64,000 nucleotides of DNA from Enterobacter cloacae (lineage in GTDB: Bacteria; Pseudomonadota; Gammaproteobacteria; Enterobacterales; Enterobacteriaceae). The notes beneath the pieces are model-generated. The model was not told the origin of the DNA and ran no database searches. It worked only from the letters and a program-made list of their open reading frames with translations. The number at the start of each line of letters is the position of its first letter. Position 1 is the stretch's first letter. Position numbers and translations under genes: made by a program. Positions 9,372 through 19,599 of the stretch are shown in pieces. The DNA is taken from NCBI RefSeq assembly GCF_011078175.1, contig NZ_JAALCJ010000008.1, positions 1 through 64,000 on the forward strand. The letters run 5' to 3'.

Positions 9372-10337
9372 TTACGCAAGATTTTCGAAGTATGCCTCCA
9401 ACGCCTCCAGCTGTTCGCTGGCATCCTCAATGGCGTTGAATGTGCGCCGAAACTGGTCATTTGGAGCGTGCTCCTGGAGATACCAGGAGACGTGTTTACG
9501 CGCAATTCGGTACCCTTTTGCCTGGCCGTAGTGGTCATGCAGTTCCCGAACATGCGAACAAAGCAAGCGCTTGACCTCTGCCAGAGGCAGTGGGGCAAGC
9601 AGCTCCCCAGTGTCCAGATAATGCTGGATTTCCCGAAAGATCCAGGGTCTTCCCTGAGCGGCACGTCCTATCATCAGAGCATCAGCTCCCGTATAGTCGA
9701 GCACAGCTCTGGCTTTAAGCGGGTCAGTAATGTCGCCATTCGCGATAACCGGAATGGAAACTTTCTGCTTAACTGCCCGAATGCTGTCGTATTCAGCTTC
9801 ACCGTTGAACAAACAGGCGCGAGTGCGTCCATGAATGGTCAGGGCCTGAATGCCACAGTCTTCGGCCAGTTGGGCAATCTCTACGCAGTTACGGTGTTCC
9901 GGCGACCAACCCGTGCGAATCTTCAACGTAACAGGAACGTCCACTGCGCTGACAACCGCCGTCAGGATTGACTTCACCTGGTCGGGGTATTGCAGAAGGG
10001 CTGAACCTGCAAGCTTGCGATTCACCTTTTTGGCCGGGCAACCCATATTGATATCAATAATCTGGGCGCCACTTTCCACGTTAATACGCGCGGCATCTGC
10101 CATCTCTTCAGGCACGCTTCCGGCAATTTGCACGGTGCGGATACCTGGTTCATCAATGTGCACCATCCGTAGGCGGGATTTATCGCTTTCCCAAACCTGC
10201 GGGTTAGACGACATCATCTCGGAAACGGTCAGGCCTGCTCCCATCTCGTAGCACAGCGTCCTGAACGGCCGGTCGGTAATACCTGCCATTGGGGCTGCGA
10301 TCAGGCGATTTCTGAGCTGGTGGTGTCCGATGCGCAT
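9372..10337 (-). CDS. dusB: DusB, tRNA dihydrouridine synthase
   Basis: This 321-residue FMN-dependent enzyme reduces uridine to dihydrouridine at the D-loop of tRNA. The TIM-barrel opens with [15 protein letters not shown], and the catalytic Cys is in [11 protein letters not shown] near residue 100. GDI and [11 protein letters not shown] form the phosphate-binding end. The length equals E. coli DusB. It is the first gene of the dusB-fis operon, so its expression is tied to fis transcription. Confidence 0.96.
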   Translation of the reverse strand: MRIGHHQLRNRLIAAPMAGITDRPFRTLCYEMGAGLTVSEMMSSNPQVWESDKSRLRMVHIDEPGIRTVQIAGSVPEEMADAARINVESGAQIIDINMGCPAKKVNRKLAGSALLQYPDQVKSILTAVVSAVDVPVTLKIRTGWSPEHRNCVEIAQLAEDCGIQALTIHGRTRACLFNGEAEYDSIRAVKQKVSIPVIANGDITDPLKARAVLDYTGADALMIGRAAQGRPWIFREIQHYLDTGELLAPLPLAEVKRLLCSHVRELHDHYGQAKGYRIARKHVSWYLQEHAPNDQFRRTFNAIEDASEQLEALEAYFENLA

Positions 10338-10376
10338 GAGTTAAGAAATGACCATACTGTGACTGCAAGGCGGCGT

Positions 10377-10405
10377 ATATTACGCATTTTTTGCACGAGA
10401 TGAAA
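10377..10405 (-). promoter_or_regulatory. dusB-fis promoter
   Basis: On the minus strand there is a -35 TTTCAT (10400-10405) and a -10 TAATAT (10377-10382) separated by 17 bp, followed by a G+C-rich ACGCCGCC stretch. These are the hexamers I know for the E. coli fis promoter, and the G+C-rich discriminator fits stringent control. Fis sites probably lie nearby, but I did not place them. Confidence 0.75.
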
Positions 10406-10580
10406 GGCCAAACTTTGAACAATCCTCTGTTGTAGATCAAGGAATCGCCAGTCATTCTTTTTGGATAAGATTATTCGCTATTTAAATCATTGTGTTATGA
10501 GTAAATGAACATTTTCTGGGCGCTTACAATTTCCCGTAACTTCTCATCATTTCTGAATAAATGAATCAATTGTCCGGGAT

Positions 10581-10605
10581 AATCTGCTGCTATAAGCAGC
10601 AGATT
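10581..10605. repeat. Perfect 10-bp inverted repeat downstream of cah
   Basis: AATCTGCTGC is repeated exactly in inverted form as GCAGCAGATT around a TATAA loop. It lies about 60 bp past the cah stop and about 175 bp upstream of the fis promoter. It has no adjoining T-run, so it is not a standard terminator. It could end cah transcription, protect its 3' end or bind a regulator. Confidence 0.6.
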
Positions 10606-10666
10606 ATGGCGCTTCTTTGCGATCTGTATCGCATTTCAGCACAGGATAACAGCGTAAAAAATCGAC

Positions 10667-11407
10667 TTATTCAACAACCAGACGGCCATGAAGCGGCTGA
10701 ACCGGGCGGCTGTTTTCGTGGTGCATGGTGTGAGTGAATGTTTGCAGCTGTTCGGCAGAGACGGTCAGCGGGTGCTTGAGCACCAGCCACGTCACCCCTT
10801 CTGAACACGGCGGCGTGGTCAGAGAGCCGCTGAAACGCCAGTACGTTTTGTCCGCGGGCAGTAATTTATTCATATCAAGGGTTGGCTTAATCGTGACGTT
10901 CTGATCAACCTTTCCAGGCATCACGCCCCAGAGCTTATCCAGTTCAGTATTTGCCGCGCCCTGATCGAACATAACGGCAACGACCGTCAGTTCGCCGTCA
11001 GCGTTTTTATGGACCAGATGCATTTCCATTGCGTATTTTTTACCGTGCACCGTATTTTCGGATGGCGCATGGAAATGGAACTGCTGTAACGTCCAGCGCT
11101 GTTTATCAAGCGTGATGCTGTCGCGTGTATCGGCGTTTTCACTCGCCTGGATAGTATGACCGTTGTTTGTCAGGGTGACCGGGCCGTCGATATAGTGCGT
11201 TTCCAGCGGAGAGATGTTGGCTTTGACCGTGCTATCAATGTTAATCGGCGACTGATACATCCCGCTTTTACACGTTTTATACGCCTCGTCCAGTTCGCCC
11301 CAGTGCTCCGGTGCGCCTTCTCCCTGATAGCTCCAGTGTGATGCGTAAGCCGAAGCCGACATTATGCTCAGCGCCAGCAGCGCTGCCTTGCCTGAAAAGT
11401 GTTTCAT
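10667..11407 (-). CDS. cah: Periplasmic alpha-carbonic anhydrase
   Basis: This 246-residue enzyme interconverts CO2 and bicarbonate in the periplasm. The signal peptide ends near MSASAYA (residue 22). The mature protein has the alpha-class hallmarks: YQSPINID, the zinc ligands in QFHFHAPSE and MEMHLVH, and the C-terminal TTPPCSEGV segment. I chose ATG at 11407 because AGGAAG precedes it and the signal peptide starts there; the open frame runs 56 codons further upstream without such a site. E. coli K-12 has nothing between dusB and prmA, so this gene is a lineage-specific insertion. It has a private upstream spacer behind the prmA terminator. Confidence 0.93.
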   Translation of the reverse strand: MKHFSGKAALLALSIMSASAYASHWSYQGEGAPEHWGELDEAYKTCKSGMYQSPINIDSTVKANISPLETHYIDGPVTLTNNGHTIQASENADTRDSITLDKQRWTLQQFHFHAPSENTVHGKKYAMEMHLVHKNADGELTVVAVMFDQGAANTELDKLWGVMPGKVDQNVTIKPTLDMNKLLPADKTYWRFSGSLTTPPCSEGVTWLVLKHPLTVSAEQLQTFTHTMHHENSRPVQPLHGRLVVE

Positions 11408-11510
11408 CGTATTCTTCCTGTGAATTTTATTATCCAAATCAATTATTAACATTATGATTCGTGTGGTTATTTTAGCGAAGAAAGGAAGACGGCGGGAGGA
11501 AAAATCGAAG

Positions 11511-11537
11511 GAAAAAAGCGTGGTCAGACGACCACGC
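11511..11537 (-). terminator. Terminator after prmA
   Basis: The stem GCGTGGTC/GACCACGC (11518-11525 and 11530-11537) with a 4-nt loop is followed on the minus strand by six T. It lies directly after the prmA stop. Confidence 0.92.
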
Positions 11538-11544
11538 CAAATGC

Positions 11545-12426
11545 TTATTTTTTGCGACCGGTGATGCGGCACCACTCTTCTTTCTCTACCACCGGATCGA
11601 GGGCAAAGAGATCGGCATAGGCTTCACAGACGCTGTCTGCCTGGCTGGCAAGGATACCGGACAGGCCCAGCAGACCACCTTCAACCGGCAATACGCTAAT
11701 TAAGGGCGCCAGCTCGCGTAACGGACCAGCCAGGATATTCGCGACCACCACATCGGCTTTCATGGCCTCTGGCTGTGCATCGGGCAGATATAGCTCAAGG
11801 CGATCGGAAACACCATTGCGTTCGGCATTATCACGGCTGGCCTGAATCGCCTGCGGATCGATGTCGATCCCAATGGCTTTTGCCGCGCCCAGTTTCAGCG
11901 CTGCGATAGCAAGGATCCCGGAACCGCAACCGAAGTCGATCACGGTTTTGCCTTCCAGGTCCAGGCCATCCAGCCATTGCAGGCAAAGAGAGGTTGTTGG
12001 GTGAGTGCCGGTGCCAAACGCCAGACCGGGATCCAGCATCACATTGACCGCGTTTTCATCGGGAACTTCACGCCAGCTTGGGCAAATCCACAGACGCTGA
12101 CCAAACTGCATCGGATGGAAGTTGTCCATCCACTCGCGTTCCCAGTCTTTGTCTTCCAGCTGTTCGATTTTATGCACAAATCCAGCGCCCAGCAGCGGAT
12201 GGTTTTCCAGAATCGCCACGACCTCTTTCATGTCGGTTTCTGCATCGAACAGGCCGATAACGTCCGTATCACCCCACAGGCGCGTTTCGCCTGGCAGCGG
12301 CTCAAAGACCGGCGTGTCATGCGTGTCCTGGAAGGTAATAGAGACCGAGCCGGCCTCCATCAGCGCGTCACTCAGTTCTTCGGCGTTCTCGCCGGTTGTG
12401 TTCAGTTTTAATTGGATCCACGGCAT
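11545..12426 (-). CDS. prmA: PrmA, ribosomal protein L11 methyltransferase
   Basis: This 293-residue enzyme trimethylates ribosomal protein L11 using S-adenosylmethionine. The N-terminal substrate domain starts [20 protein letters not shown]. The C-terminal Rossmann domain has the SAM motif [16 protein letters not shown] (about residues 162-177) and the catalytic-region motif [10 protein letters not shown]. The length equals that of E. coli PrmA. It follows panF by 11 nt and is probably cotranscribed with it, ending at the terminator next to its stop codon. Confidence 0.97.
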   Translation of the reverse strand: MPWIQLKLNTTGENAEELSDALMEAGSVSITFQDTHDTPVFEPLPGETRLWGDTDVIGLFDAETDMKEVVAILENHPLLGAGFVHKIEQLEDKDWEREWMDNFHPMQFGQRLWICPSWREVPDENAVNVMLDPGLAFGTGTHPTTSLCLQWLDGLDLEGKTVIDFGCGSGILAIAALKLGAAKAIGIDIDPQAIQASRDNAERNGVSDRLELYLPDAQPEAMKADVVVANILAGPLRELAPLISVLPVEGGLLGLSGILASQADSVCEAYADLFALDPVVEKEEWCRITGRKK

Positions 12427-12437
12427 GGCAAAACTCT

Positions 12438-13892
12438 TTATTTATCAGTAGAAATCAGGACAGCTTGTGGCATTGGACGACCAAAACGGTTTCCGACCAC
12501 AAACGCCAGTAAACTTAACAGTAACGAAGGCACGATGGGATGGAAGCCCAGGTACTGAATTTTAAACGTGGCGAGAACGGCATACAGGACGCCTCCGACA
12601 ATCATGCCGCTTAATGCACCCGCGGCATTCGCGCGTTCCCAGTACAGCCCCAGCACCAGCGGCCACAGGAATACGGCTTCCAGCCCGCCAAAGGCAAGCA
12701 GGTTCAACCAGATGATCATCTCCGGTGGACGCCACGCGGCCAGCAGCAGCAACGCCCCCAACACCAGGGTTATCACCGCCGACATACGCTTGAGGCGCCG
12801 CTCATTTTCAACCTGTTCAGGGCGCAAATTCAGATAGAGATCTTTAATGATCGTAGCGGAACTTTGCAGCAACTGAGCGTTAATGGTCGACATAATAGCC
12901 GCCATAGGGGCAGCGAGGAAAATCCCGGCGGCAAACGGTGGAAGCACTTTCACCATCAGGGTCGGAATGACCAGATCCGGTACGGTAAGATCAGGGATCA
13001 CCGCACGTCCCAGCGCGCCCGCAAGATGCATACCGAACATCAGGATCGCCACCACAATTGTCCCGATAATGATCCCGCGGTGTACCGCTTTACTGTCTTT
13101 ATAAGAGATGCAGCGCACGGCGGTATGTGGCAGGCCAATCACGCCAAAGCACACCAGTACCCAGAACGAGGTCATAAAGGTTGGAGAGAGGATGTCATCC
13201 GCGCCCTGCGGCGAAACCAGTTTCGGATCGATTGCTTCCAGGGTTTTAACCGCATGGCTCAGGCCCCCTGCGGCATGCACGATACCCACCAGCAGAACGA
13301 GGGTGCCAATCAGCATTACCATCCCCTGCATCGTGTCGTTCAGCACGCTGGCGCGGAACCCGCCAAAGGCGGTATACAGCGCGATACTCACGCCGAAAAT
13401 GACCAGACCGGTCTCATAGGGGATCCCGGCAGCCGTCTCGAGCAAACGGGCCCCGCCGATAAACTGCACCGTCATCGCGCCAATAAACGCCACCAGCAGA
13501 CTCAGGCTTGCCAGCCATACCAGTAAGCGACTTTGATAGCGGGCAAACAGCATATCGTTCAGCGTTACGGCATTGTAGCGGCGGGCCAGAATGGCAAATT
13601 TTTTACCCAGTATGCCCAGAGAGAGCCAGATGGCAGGCAGCTGGATCATGGCCAGCAGTACCCAGCCCAGCCCGTACTTATAAGCGGCGCCGGGGCCACC
13701 GATAAACGAGCTGGCGCTGATATACGTGGCGGTCAGCGTCATGGCCAGCACGACGCCACCCATTGAGCGGCTCCCGAGGAAATACTCGTTCAGAAAGGTG
13801 CCGGTCGAACGTTTACGCATCGCATAAACCGACAGGCCAAATACCAGGAACAGGTAAGCGATAAGGGGCAGAATGACTTCAAGCTGCATCAT
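12438..13892 (-). CDS. panF: PanF, sodium/pantothenate symporter
   Basis: This 484-residue inner-membrane protein of the sodium:solute symporter family imports pantothenate with sodium. It is strongly hydrophobic with about 12-13 membrane segments, and has the family signature region [20 protein letters not shown] (about residues 190-210). The length agrees with E. coli PanF (483). Its start overlaps the end of yhdT by 14 nt, and prmA follows by 11 nt, so yhdT-panF-prmA form one operon. Confidence 0.95.
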   Translation of the reverse strand: MMQLEVILPLIAYLFLVFGLSVYAMRKRSTGTFLNEYFLGSRSMGGVVLAMTLTATYISASSFIGGPGAAYKYGLGWVLLAMIQLPAIWLSLGILGKKFAILARRYNAVTLNDMLFARYQSRLLVWLASLSLLVAFIGAMTVQFIGGARLLETAAGIPYETGLVIFGVSIALYTAFGGFRASVLNDTMQGMVMLIGTLVLLVGIVHAAGGLSHAVKTLEAIDPKLVSPQGADDILSPTFMTSFWVLVCFGVIGLPHTAVRCISYKDSKAVHRGIIIGTIVVAILMFGMHLAGALGRAVIPDLTVPDLVIPTLMVKVLPPFAAGIFLAAPMAAIMSTINAQLLQSSATIIKDLYLNLRPEQVENERRLKRMSAVITLVLGALLLLAAWRPPEMIIWLNLLAFGGLEAVFLWPLVLGLYWERANAAGALSGMIVGGVLYAVLATFKIQYLGFHPIVPSLLLSLLAFVVGNRFGRPMPQAVLISTDK

Positions 13893-14121
13893 CGTCCTCC
13901 AGTGAAATATCGCGATAGATGAATTTCACCATCGCCCAGCACAGCAGAATAAACACCAGCGGCAGCAGCAGGCAGGCCATTTCAAACCAGTGCGGGAGGC
14001 CGGTAATGCCAATCGCCGAATCAGGTAAGTAAGCAGTTACTAACCAGGCGGCGAGATAGAGAAGGGTCAGCCACAGCGCCCAGCGCGCTTCTTTATGGGC
14101 CTGAACAAAACGTTTGTCCAT
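13879..14121 (-). CDS. yhdT: YhdT, small membrane protein
   Basis: This 80-residue protein belongs to DUF997 and has two membrane helices (about residues 13-32 and 45-68). It is always found before panF in enterics. It may be a partner of the symporter, but its function is unproven. Its 3' end overlaps panF by 14 nt, which suggests translational coupling. Confidence 0.9.
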   Translation of the reverse strand: MDKRFVQAHKEARWALWLTLLYLAAWLVTAYLPDSAIGITGLPHWFEMACLLLPLVFILLCWAMVKFIYRDISLEDDDAA

Positions 14122-14187
14122 TTTTTGTCCCTTGTGGATGAAGAAAGCGGGGATTGTACATGATGGGGCTTAGCGATCCCCAGAAAT

Positions 14188-14214
14188 AAAAAAGGCCGGA
14201 TAATCCGGCCTTTT
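14188..14214 (-). terminator. Terminator of accBC
   Basis: The stem AAAGGCCGGA/TCCGGCCTTT with a 3-nt TAA loop has A-runs on the upstream side and T on the other, so it works for minus-strand accC. Confidence 0.92.
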
Positions 14215-14229
14215 AGCAACACTGGTCTC

Positions 14230-15579
14230 TTACTTCTCGTTCAGACCGAGTTTTTTCTCCAGGTAATGGATGTTAGTGCCACCATTCTGGAAGTGCTCGT
14301 CGCTCATAATGCGCATCTGGAGATCAACGTTGGTTTTGATCCCGTCGATGATCAGCTCCTGAAGGGCGTTCTTCATGCGTGCAATGGCCACGTCACGGTT
14401 TTCGCCGTAGCAGATCAGCTTACCAATCATTGAGTCATAGTACGGCGGTACGGTGTAACCGGCGTAGATATGGGACTCCCAGCGCACACCAAAGCCGCCC
14501 GGCGCGTGGAAACGCGTGATTTTACCCGGGCTTGGCAGGAAGGTGTTCGGGTCTTCGGCGTTAATACGGCACTCTACCGCATGGCCTTTAACCACAACTT
14601 CTTCCTGTTTGATGGACAGCGGCTGACCGGCTGCGATACGCAGTTGTTCTTTGATCAGGTCAACGCCGGTGATCATTTCTGTCACCGGGTGTTCAACCTG
14701 AATACGGGTGTTCATCTCAATGAAGTAGAACTCGCCGTTTTCGAACAAGAATTCAAAGGTACCCGCCCCGCGATAGCCGATATCGACACACGCTTTTGCA
14801 CAACGCTCACCGATGTAGCGACGCAGTTCTGGCGTAATGCCCGGCGCTGGCGCTTCTTCGACGACTTTCTGGTGACGACGCTGCATAGAGCAGTCACGTT
14901 CTGCCAGATAGATCGCGTTACCCTGACCGTCAGCCAGTACCTGAATTTCGATGTGGCGTGGGTTTTCCAGGTATTTTTCCATGTACACCATGTCATTGCT
15001 GAAAGCCGCTTTCGCTTCCGCTTTGGTCATGGAGATGGACTGCGCCAGTTCAGCATCGCTGCGTACAACGCGCATACCGCGACCGCCGCCGCCGCCGGAC
15101 GCTTTGATGATCACCGGGTAGCCAATGCGTTTAGCATGGGCGCGGTTAGCATCCATATCGTCGGTCAGCGGGCCGTCAGAGCCCGGTACGGTTGGCACAC
15201 CGGCTTTTTTCATCGCGGTGATGGCAGACACTTTGTCACCCATCAGGCGAATGGTGTCGGCTTTCGGGCCGATGAAGATAAAGCCAGAGCGTTCTACTTG
15301 CTCAGCAAAGTTGGCGTTCTCAGAGAGAAAACCATAACCCGGGTGAATCGCGACCGCGCCAGTGATTTCGGCGGCGCTGATGATCGCCGGGATGTTCAGA
15401 TAGCTTTTTACGGACGGAGCCGGACCGATACAGACCGTCTCATCCGCCAGCAATACGTGTTTTAAATCGCGATCCGCGCTTGAGTGCACGGCCACGGTCT
15501 TGATGCCCAGTTCTTTACAGGCCCGAAGAATACGCAGTGCAATCTCGCCACGGTTGGCGATAACAATTTTATCCAGCAT
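14230..15579 (-). CDS. accC: AccC, biotin carboxylase subunit of acetyl-CoA carboxylase
   Basis: This 449-residue enzyme carboxylates the biotin on AccB using ATP and bicarbonate, the first half-reaction of fatty-acid synthesis. It has the ATP-grasp fold, with the Gly-rich loop [11 protein letters not shown] near residue 160, the HIEIQVL segment and [17 protein letters not shown] chose [16 protein letters not shown] at 15579 as the start. It gives exactly the E. coli length and sits 10 nt after accB; the frame is open 13 codons further upstream without support. It is cotranscribed with accB. Confidence 0.98.
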   Translation of the reverse strand: MLDKIVIANRGEIALRILRACKELGIKTVAVHSSADRDLKHVLLADETVCIGPAPSVKSYLNIPAIISAAEITGAVAIHPGYGFLSENANFAEQVERSGFIFIGPKADTIRLMGDKVSAITAMKKAGVPTVPGSDGPLTDDMDANRAHAKRIGYPVIIKASGGGGGRGMRVVRSDAELAQSISMTKAEAKAAFSNDMVYMEKYLENPRHIEIQVLADGQGNAIYLAERDCSMQRRHQKVVEEAPAPGITPELRRYIGERCAKACVDIGYRGAGTFEFLFENGEFYFIEMNTRIQVEHPVTEMITGVDLIKEQLRIAAGQPLSIKQEEVVVKGHAVECRINAEDPNTFLPSPGKITRFHAPGGFGVRWESHIYAGYTVPPYYDSMIGKLICYGENRDVAIARMKNALQELIIDGIKTNVDLQMRIMSDEHFQNGGTNIHYLEKKLGLNEK

Positions 15580-15589
15580 GTTCGCCTCG

Positions 15590-16054
15590 TTACTCGATGA
15601 CGACCAGCGGCTCGTCAAATTCTACCGGCTGACCACTTTCGACCAGGATCGCTTTCACAGTACCTGACTTGTCTGCTTCGATCTGGTTCATCATTTTCAT
15701 GGCTTCAACGATGCACAGGGTATCGCCTACGTTGACTTTCTGACCCACTTCGATGAACGCTTTCGCGTCCGGGCTCGGGGTGCGGTAGAAAGTACCAACC
15801 ATTGGGGAACGTACGATGTGACCACTGATTTCTGTTGCAGCCGCAGGTGCTGCTTCTGCTGCCGCTGGCGCAACGGCTGCGGAGAGCGCAGGCTGCTGCA
15901 CTGGCGCAGCGTAAGCTTGCTGCATTACCGGGAAGCTAGCGGCTGGGGCTGCACGGCTGATGCGTACAGACTCTTCGCCTTCAGAAATTTCCAGTTCGGA
16001 GATGCCTGATTCTTCAACCAGCTCGATCAGTTTTTTAATCTTACGAATATCCAT
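15590..16054 (-). CDS. accB: AccB, biotin carboxyl carrier protein
   Basis: This 154-residue protein carries the biotin of acetyl-CoA carboxylase. The N-terminal part binds AccC, a long Ala/Pro-rich linker covers about residues 35-75, and the C-terminal biotinyl domain has the target Lys in [13 protein letters not shown] (about residue 120). E. coli BCCP has 156 residues, so it is complete. It lies between aroQ (21 nt) and accC (10 nt). In E. coli AccB represses its own operon, but the sequence does not show whether that applies here. Confidence 0.97.
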
Positions 16055-16075
16055 GAGTGGGTTCCGTACTCTTGT

Positions 16076-16528
16076 TTAGTGTGATTGTGACAAGCGTTTT
16101 ACCGCTGTCTGTAAAGCGTATGAATAGCCGTCTGCACCCAGCCCACAAATCACGCCAGCGGCGATATCTGACAGGTAGGAATGGTGGCGGAACGGCTCTC
16201 GGGCGTGCACGTTGCTCAGGTGGATCTCGATAAACGGGATATTCACCGCGAGCAGTGCGTCGCGTATAGCAACACTGGTGTGCGTAAACGCGGCCGGATT
16301 GATCAGGATATAGTCCACAGTGTCTTTAGCCTGATGAATACGGTCGATGATTGCGTACTCCGCGTTTGACTGAAAATGGTCCAAATCCACATTCAGCGAG
16401 GCTGCTTCCGTACCCAGACGGTTAACAATTTCGCTCAATGTCAGCGTGCCGTACTTCTCTGGCTCACGGGTGCCGAGCATGTTCAGGTTCGGTCCGTTTA
16501 ATACTAAAATTTGGAATTTGTCAGCCAT
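16076..16528 (-). CDS. aroQ: AroQ, type II 3-dehydroquinate dehydratase
   Basis: This 150-residue enzyme removes water from 3-dehydroquinate, step three of the shikimate pathway. Type II motifs are clear: [21 protein letters not shown] with the catalytic Tyr near residue 26, [17 protein letters not shown], and [21 protein letters not shown] chose the ATG at 16528, which gives the family length; the frame is open 17 codons further upstream. The gene lies 21 nt before accB and probably heads an aroQ-accB-accC operon. E. coli K-12 uses the unrelated type I enzyme AroD; many other enterics keep aroQ here. Confidence 0.95.
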   Translation of the reverse strand: MADKFQILVLNGPNLNMLGTREPEKYGTLTLSEIVNRLGTEAASLNVDLDHFQSNAEYAIIDRIHQAKDTVDYILINPAAFTHTSVAIRDALLAVNIPFIEIHLSNVHAREPFRHHSYLSDIAAGVICGLGADGYSYALQTAVKRLSQSH

Positions 16529-16692
16529 TGTGCCGCTATCTCCTGCAATTTTCGGGTAAAAAACAACATATACCCTCAAAGCGCAATTGTCACCCTTTCA
16601 GAGGCCTAATAGCCCTGTCCGGAAAACCGAAGTCGCACATTATAACGATTTCGTAGCATTTGGCAGCTAAATACTGGTCTTATCAGGGAAGA

Positions 16693-16730
16693 TTATCAAC
16701 CGCTATCCGAAAAAGATTCGCGGTTGATAA
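16693..16730. repeat. Perfect 11-bp inverted repeat between msrQ and aroQ
   Basis: TTATCAACCGC at 16693-16703 is repeated exactly, inverted, as GCGGTTGATAA at 16720-16730, with a 16-nt loop. It lies just past the msrQ stop and about 165 bp upstream of aroQ. There is no T-run on the minus strand after it, so a standard terminator is unlikely. It may be an operator for the aroQ-accBC promoter or an msrQ 3' structure. Confidence 0.6.
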
Positions 16731-16762
16731 GTAAACTGCGGGAAAACGCACAGTTTCGTGAA

Positions 16763-17362
16763 CTATCGCAACCACTGGCGGAACTTCTTGTAACGCCACG
16801 CTAAAAGGGCCAATGCCAGCAGGGCGTAGATGACCGGCTGTGGGGATAAAATCTTCACCGACCACAGGTAATGTATGGGGGCGAGGATCGCGACAAGATA
16901 GACGAAGTTGTGCAGCAGTTGCCAGCGTCGACCCAGTTTTCGCTGCGCATACTGCGTGGATGTCAGCGTCAGCGCCAGCAAAACCAGCCAGCTTACGATA
17001 CCCAGCGTCAGATAAGGACGCGTCACCAGTTCGCTGCCAAGGAGTGCCAGGTTGTTAATGCCCAGCTCCAGCAGGGCGTAGCTGGTGAGATGCAGCGTCG
17101 CCCAGGCAAAACACCATAGCCCTAAAAGCCGACGGGTGCGTATTAATAATGGCTGTTTAGCGTAGCGCGCCAGCGGTGAGATGAGCAAGGTCGCCAGCAA
17201 AAATTTCAGAGCCATCCGACCCGTAAAATGCTGAATATCTTTAGCCGGATCGGCACTGAACTGTCCCTGACTGGCCGCCCAAAAGAGCCAGATAAAGGGG
17301 AGCAATCCGGCTAAATGCAGGAATACCTTCAGCCAGGTTATCTGCTTTGCCGTTAAACGCAC
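16763..17362 (-). CDS. msrQ: MsrQ, heme-binding membrane subunit of MsrPQ
   Basis: This 199-residue inner-membrane protein has about six helices and holds b-type heme and flavin. It passes electrons from the quinone pool to MsrP, which repairs oxidised methionine in periplasmic proteins. Conserved His residues are seen in [44 protein letters not shown]. It starts with GTG directly after the msrP TAA stop, with no gap, so translation is probably coupled. The length matches E. coli MsrQ (YedZ, about 211). Confidence 0.94.
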   Translation of the reverse strand: MRLTAKQITWLKVFLHLAGLLPFIWLFWAASQGQFSADPAKDIQHFTGRMALKFLLATLLISPLARYAKQPLLIRTRRLLGLWCFAWATLHLTSYALLELGINNLALLGSELVTRPYLTLGIVSWLVLLALTLTSTQYAQRKLGRRWQLLHNFVYLVAILAPIHYLWSVKILSPQPVIYALLALALLAWRYKKFRQWLR

Positions 17363-18364
17363 TTAGAAGTTCTCCCGTAAATTCAGACCACGGTAGAGGG
17401 ATGCCACCTCATCCGCATAGCCGTTAAACAGCAGCGTTGGCTGGCGTTTCACATCCAGCGCGCCGCCGGAACCGATAAAACGTTCCGTCGCCTGCGACCA
17501 GCGCGGATGGTCAACGTGTGGGTTAACGTTGGCAAAAAAACCATACTCATCAGGCGCTGCCAGGTTCCAGGTGGTAGGAGGGCGTTCACGGGTGAGCTTA
17601 ATACTGACGATCGATTTGATGCCCTTGAAACCGTATTTCCACGGTACGGTTAAGCGAATGGGCGCTCCGTTTTGCGGCGGCAGCGCTTTGCCGTAGACCC
17701 CGACGGTAAGCAGCGTAAGCGGATGCATGGCTTCGTCGAGACGTAAACCTTCAACGTAGGGATACTCCAGCCCGCCGCCGATAAACCGATCCTTCTGGCC
17801 TGGCATCTCATCCGGGGCGTAGCGCGTTTGAAAGGAAACATACTTCGCGTTGCTGGTGGGCTCAACCAGCGCCAGCAGTTTGTGCAAAGGGAAACCTACC
17901 CATGGCACTACCATCGACCAGGCTTCCACACAGCGCATACGGTAAATGCGTTCTTCAAGTGGGAAGCGGGTGGTGAGGTCATGATGATCCAACGTTAGCG
18001 GTTTTGCCACCTCGCCATCTATCTTCAGCGTCCAGGGATCGGTTTTCATGCTCCCGGCGTTGGCGGCAGGATCGGCCTTATCAAGACCAAACTCATAAAA
18101 GTTGTTATAGCCGGTGACTTTATCTTCTGGCGTCAGCATCAGTTTATTCTGCCACTGCGCCGGTTTCGTGAAGGTAAGCGGTGCTCCGGAAGGGGCTTTT
18201 GGGCGGTCGTTGCCTTTAAACCAGTCGAGCAGGTCGGCGTGGGCCGCAGGGGTGAGCGTCAGGGCGGTGGCGCTAATGCCAAGCATTTTCAGGATCTGGC
18301 GGCGCTGTAGCATAAAGACAGACTCAGACGTTACGTCGGCTTCCGTCAGTTTTCGGGTTTTCAT
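17363..18364 (-). CDS. msrP: MsrP, periplasmic methionine sulfoxide reductase (molybdoenzyme)
   Basis: This 333-residue enzyme reduces methionine sulfoxide in periplasmic proteins with a molybdopterin cofactor. The N-terminus has a twin-arginine signal ([19 protein letters not shown], about residues 19-37) ending near AAHA, so it is exported folded by Tat. The Mo-ligand Cys lies in [16 protein letters not shown]. The length is that of E. coli MsrP (334). It forms the msrP-msrQ operon. In E. coli K-12 the pair lies elsewhere (yedYZ), but here it stands beside aroQ-accBC. Confidence 0.95.
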   Translation of the reverse strand: MKTRKLTEADVTSESVFMLQRRQILKMLGISATALTLTPAAHADLLDWFKGNDRPKAPSGAPLTFTKPAQWQNKLMLTPEDKVTGYNNFYEFGLDKADPAANAGSMKTDPWTLKIDGEVAKPLTLDHHDLTTRFPLEERIYRMRCVEAWSMVVPWVGFPLHKLLALVEPTSNAKYVSFQTRYAPDEMPGQKDRFIGGGLEYPYVEGLRLDEAMHPLTLLTVGVYGKALPPQNGAPIRLTVPWKYGFKGIKSIVSIKLTRERPPTTWNLAAPDEYGFFANVNPHVDHPRWSQATERFIGSGGALDVKRQPTLLFNGYADEVASLYRGLNLRENF

Positions 18365-18441
18365 GGCATCCTCCGTCAGGCGTTTTTCTAAGCATGACGG
18401 AGGAGAAGGGTTAGCGCGAATATGTCACGAAAATTTGAAGA

Positions 18442-19416
18442 TTAGGCGATCTTAACCAGCGCACGACCGTGGAACTGATTATCCATAATGTTATTCGCGA
18501 ATTCTGGCACCTGGCTCAGGGAAATCTCCGTGGCGCTCTGATCGTAGAATGAGGCTGGCAGATCCCGCGCCAGACGTTCCCAGGCCTCGGTACGTCGTTC
18601 GGCTGGGGTCATGACCGAATCGACCCCCTGAAGACGCACATTACGCAGAATAAAAGGCATCACCGTCGTCGGCAGGGCAAAACCTCCCGCCAGTCCACAG
18701 GCCGCCACGCAGCCGCCGTAATTCATTTGCGCCAGCACCTTCGCCAGCACTTTGTCGCCGACGGTATCTACTGCGCCGGCCCAGACCTGTTTTTCCAGTG
18801 GACGGGTCTCGGCGAACTCATTTCGGCTCAGAATACGGTTTGCGCCCAGCTGACGAAGATAATCATGTGTACTTTCGCGGCCAGAGACGGCGGCGACCTG
18901 ATACCCCAGCTTGTGCAGCAGCGTGACGGCCGTGCTGCCCACGCCGCCGCTGGCGCCGGTGACGACAATTTCGCCAGAGTCAGGATGGATCCCGGCCTCT
19001 TCCAGGGCCATCACGCAGAGCATGGCGGTAAAACCCGCAGTGCCAATGATCATCGCTTTGCGACTGTCCAGACCTTTCGGCATCGGGACAAGCCAGTCAC
19101 CTTTTACGCGCGCCTGCGCTGCCAGTCCACCCCAGTGGTTTTCACCTACACCCCAGCCGGTGAGCAGTACCTGCTGTCCGGCGTGAAAACGCGGATCTTC
19201 ACTGGTATGCACGTGGCCTGCAAAGTCAATTCCTGGCACCATCGGGAAATTTCGGATGATTTTACCTTTCCCCGTAATGGCCAGTGCATCCTTATAGTTC
19301 AGGCTGGACCAGTCGATATCCACGGTCACGTCGCCCTCCGGCAGGCGGCTCTCTTCGATGGATTGCACCGAGGCAACGGTTTTACCGTCCTGCTGTTCTA
19401 AGATCAAAGCCTGCAT
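18442..19416 (-). CDS. acuI: AcuI, NADPH-dependent acrylyl-CoA reductase
   Basis: This 324-residue medium-chain dehydrogenase/reductase of the quinone-oxidoreductase type reduces acrylyl-CoA to propionyl-CoA. It helps remove toxic acrylyl-CoA. Visible motifs are SSLNYKDALAITGKG, PGIDFAGHV and the nucleotide-binding TGASGGVGSTAVTLLHKLGY near residue 150. I chose MQALILEQQDGKT at 19416, giving the same length as E. coli AcuI (YhdH). It is divergent from csrD across about 180 bp. Confidence 0.94.
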   Translation of the reverse strand: MQALILEQQDGKTVASVQSIEESRLPEGDVTVDIDWSSLNYKDALAITGKGKIIRNFPMVPGIDFAGHVHTSEDPRFHAGQQVLLTGWGVGENHWGGLAAQARVKGDWLVPMPKGLDSRKAMIIGTAGFTAMLCVMALEEAGIHPDSGEIVVTGASGGVGSTAVTLLHKLGYQVAAVSGRESTHDYLRQLGANRILSRNEFAETRPLEKQVWAGAVDTVGDKVLAKVLAQMNYGGCVAACGLAGGFALPTTVMPFILRNVRLQGVDSVMTPAERRTEAWERLARDLPASFYDQSATEISLSQVPEFANNIMDNQFHGRALVKIA

Positions 19417-19599
19417 ACAGGTCCTCACTAGGTTTGATGATGGGATAATATGTTCTGAAGACTATACTCGCTTAATGAAACGCAGTGCCGATTTAACGCA
19501 ATAAATTGCCAGATACACCAGGTTTGGTAGTATGTCGCATTTAAAATGCAAGTTAGCGCTCACTTGCACCCCCCTTCAATCCACGGAGTAATCTCAAGG

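Noticed and set aside
14470-15465. Plus-strand open frame of 331 codons inside accC
   Set aside because: It lies wholly antisense to accC, is rich in Phe, His and Arg, and has no recognisable motif or ribosome binding site.
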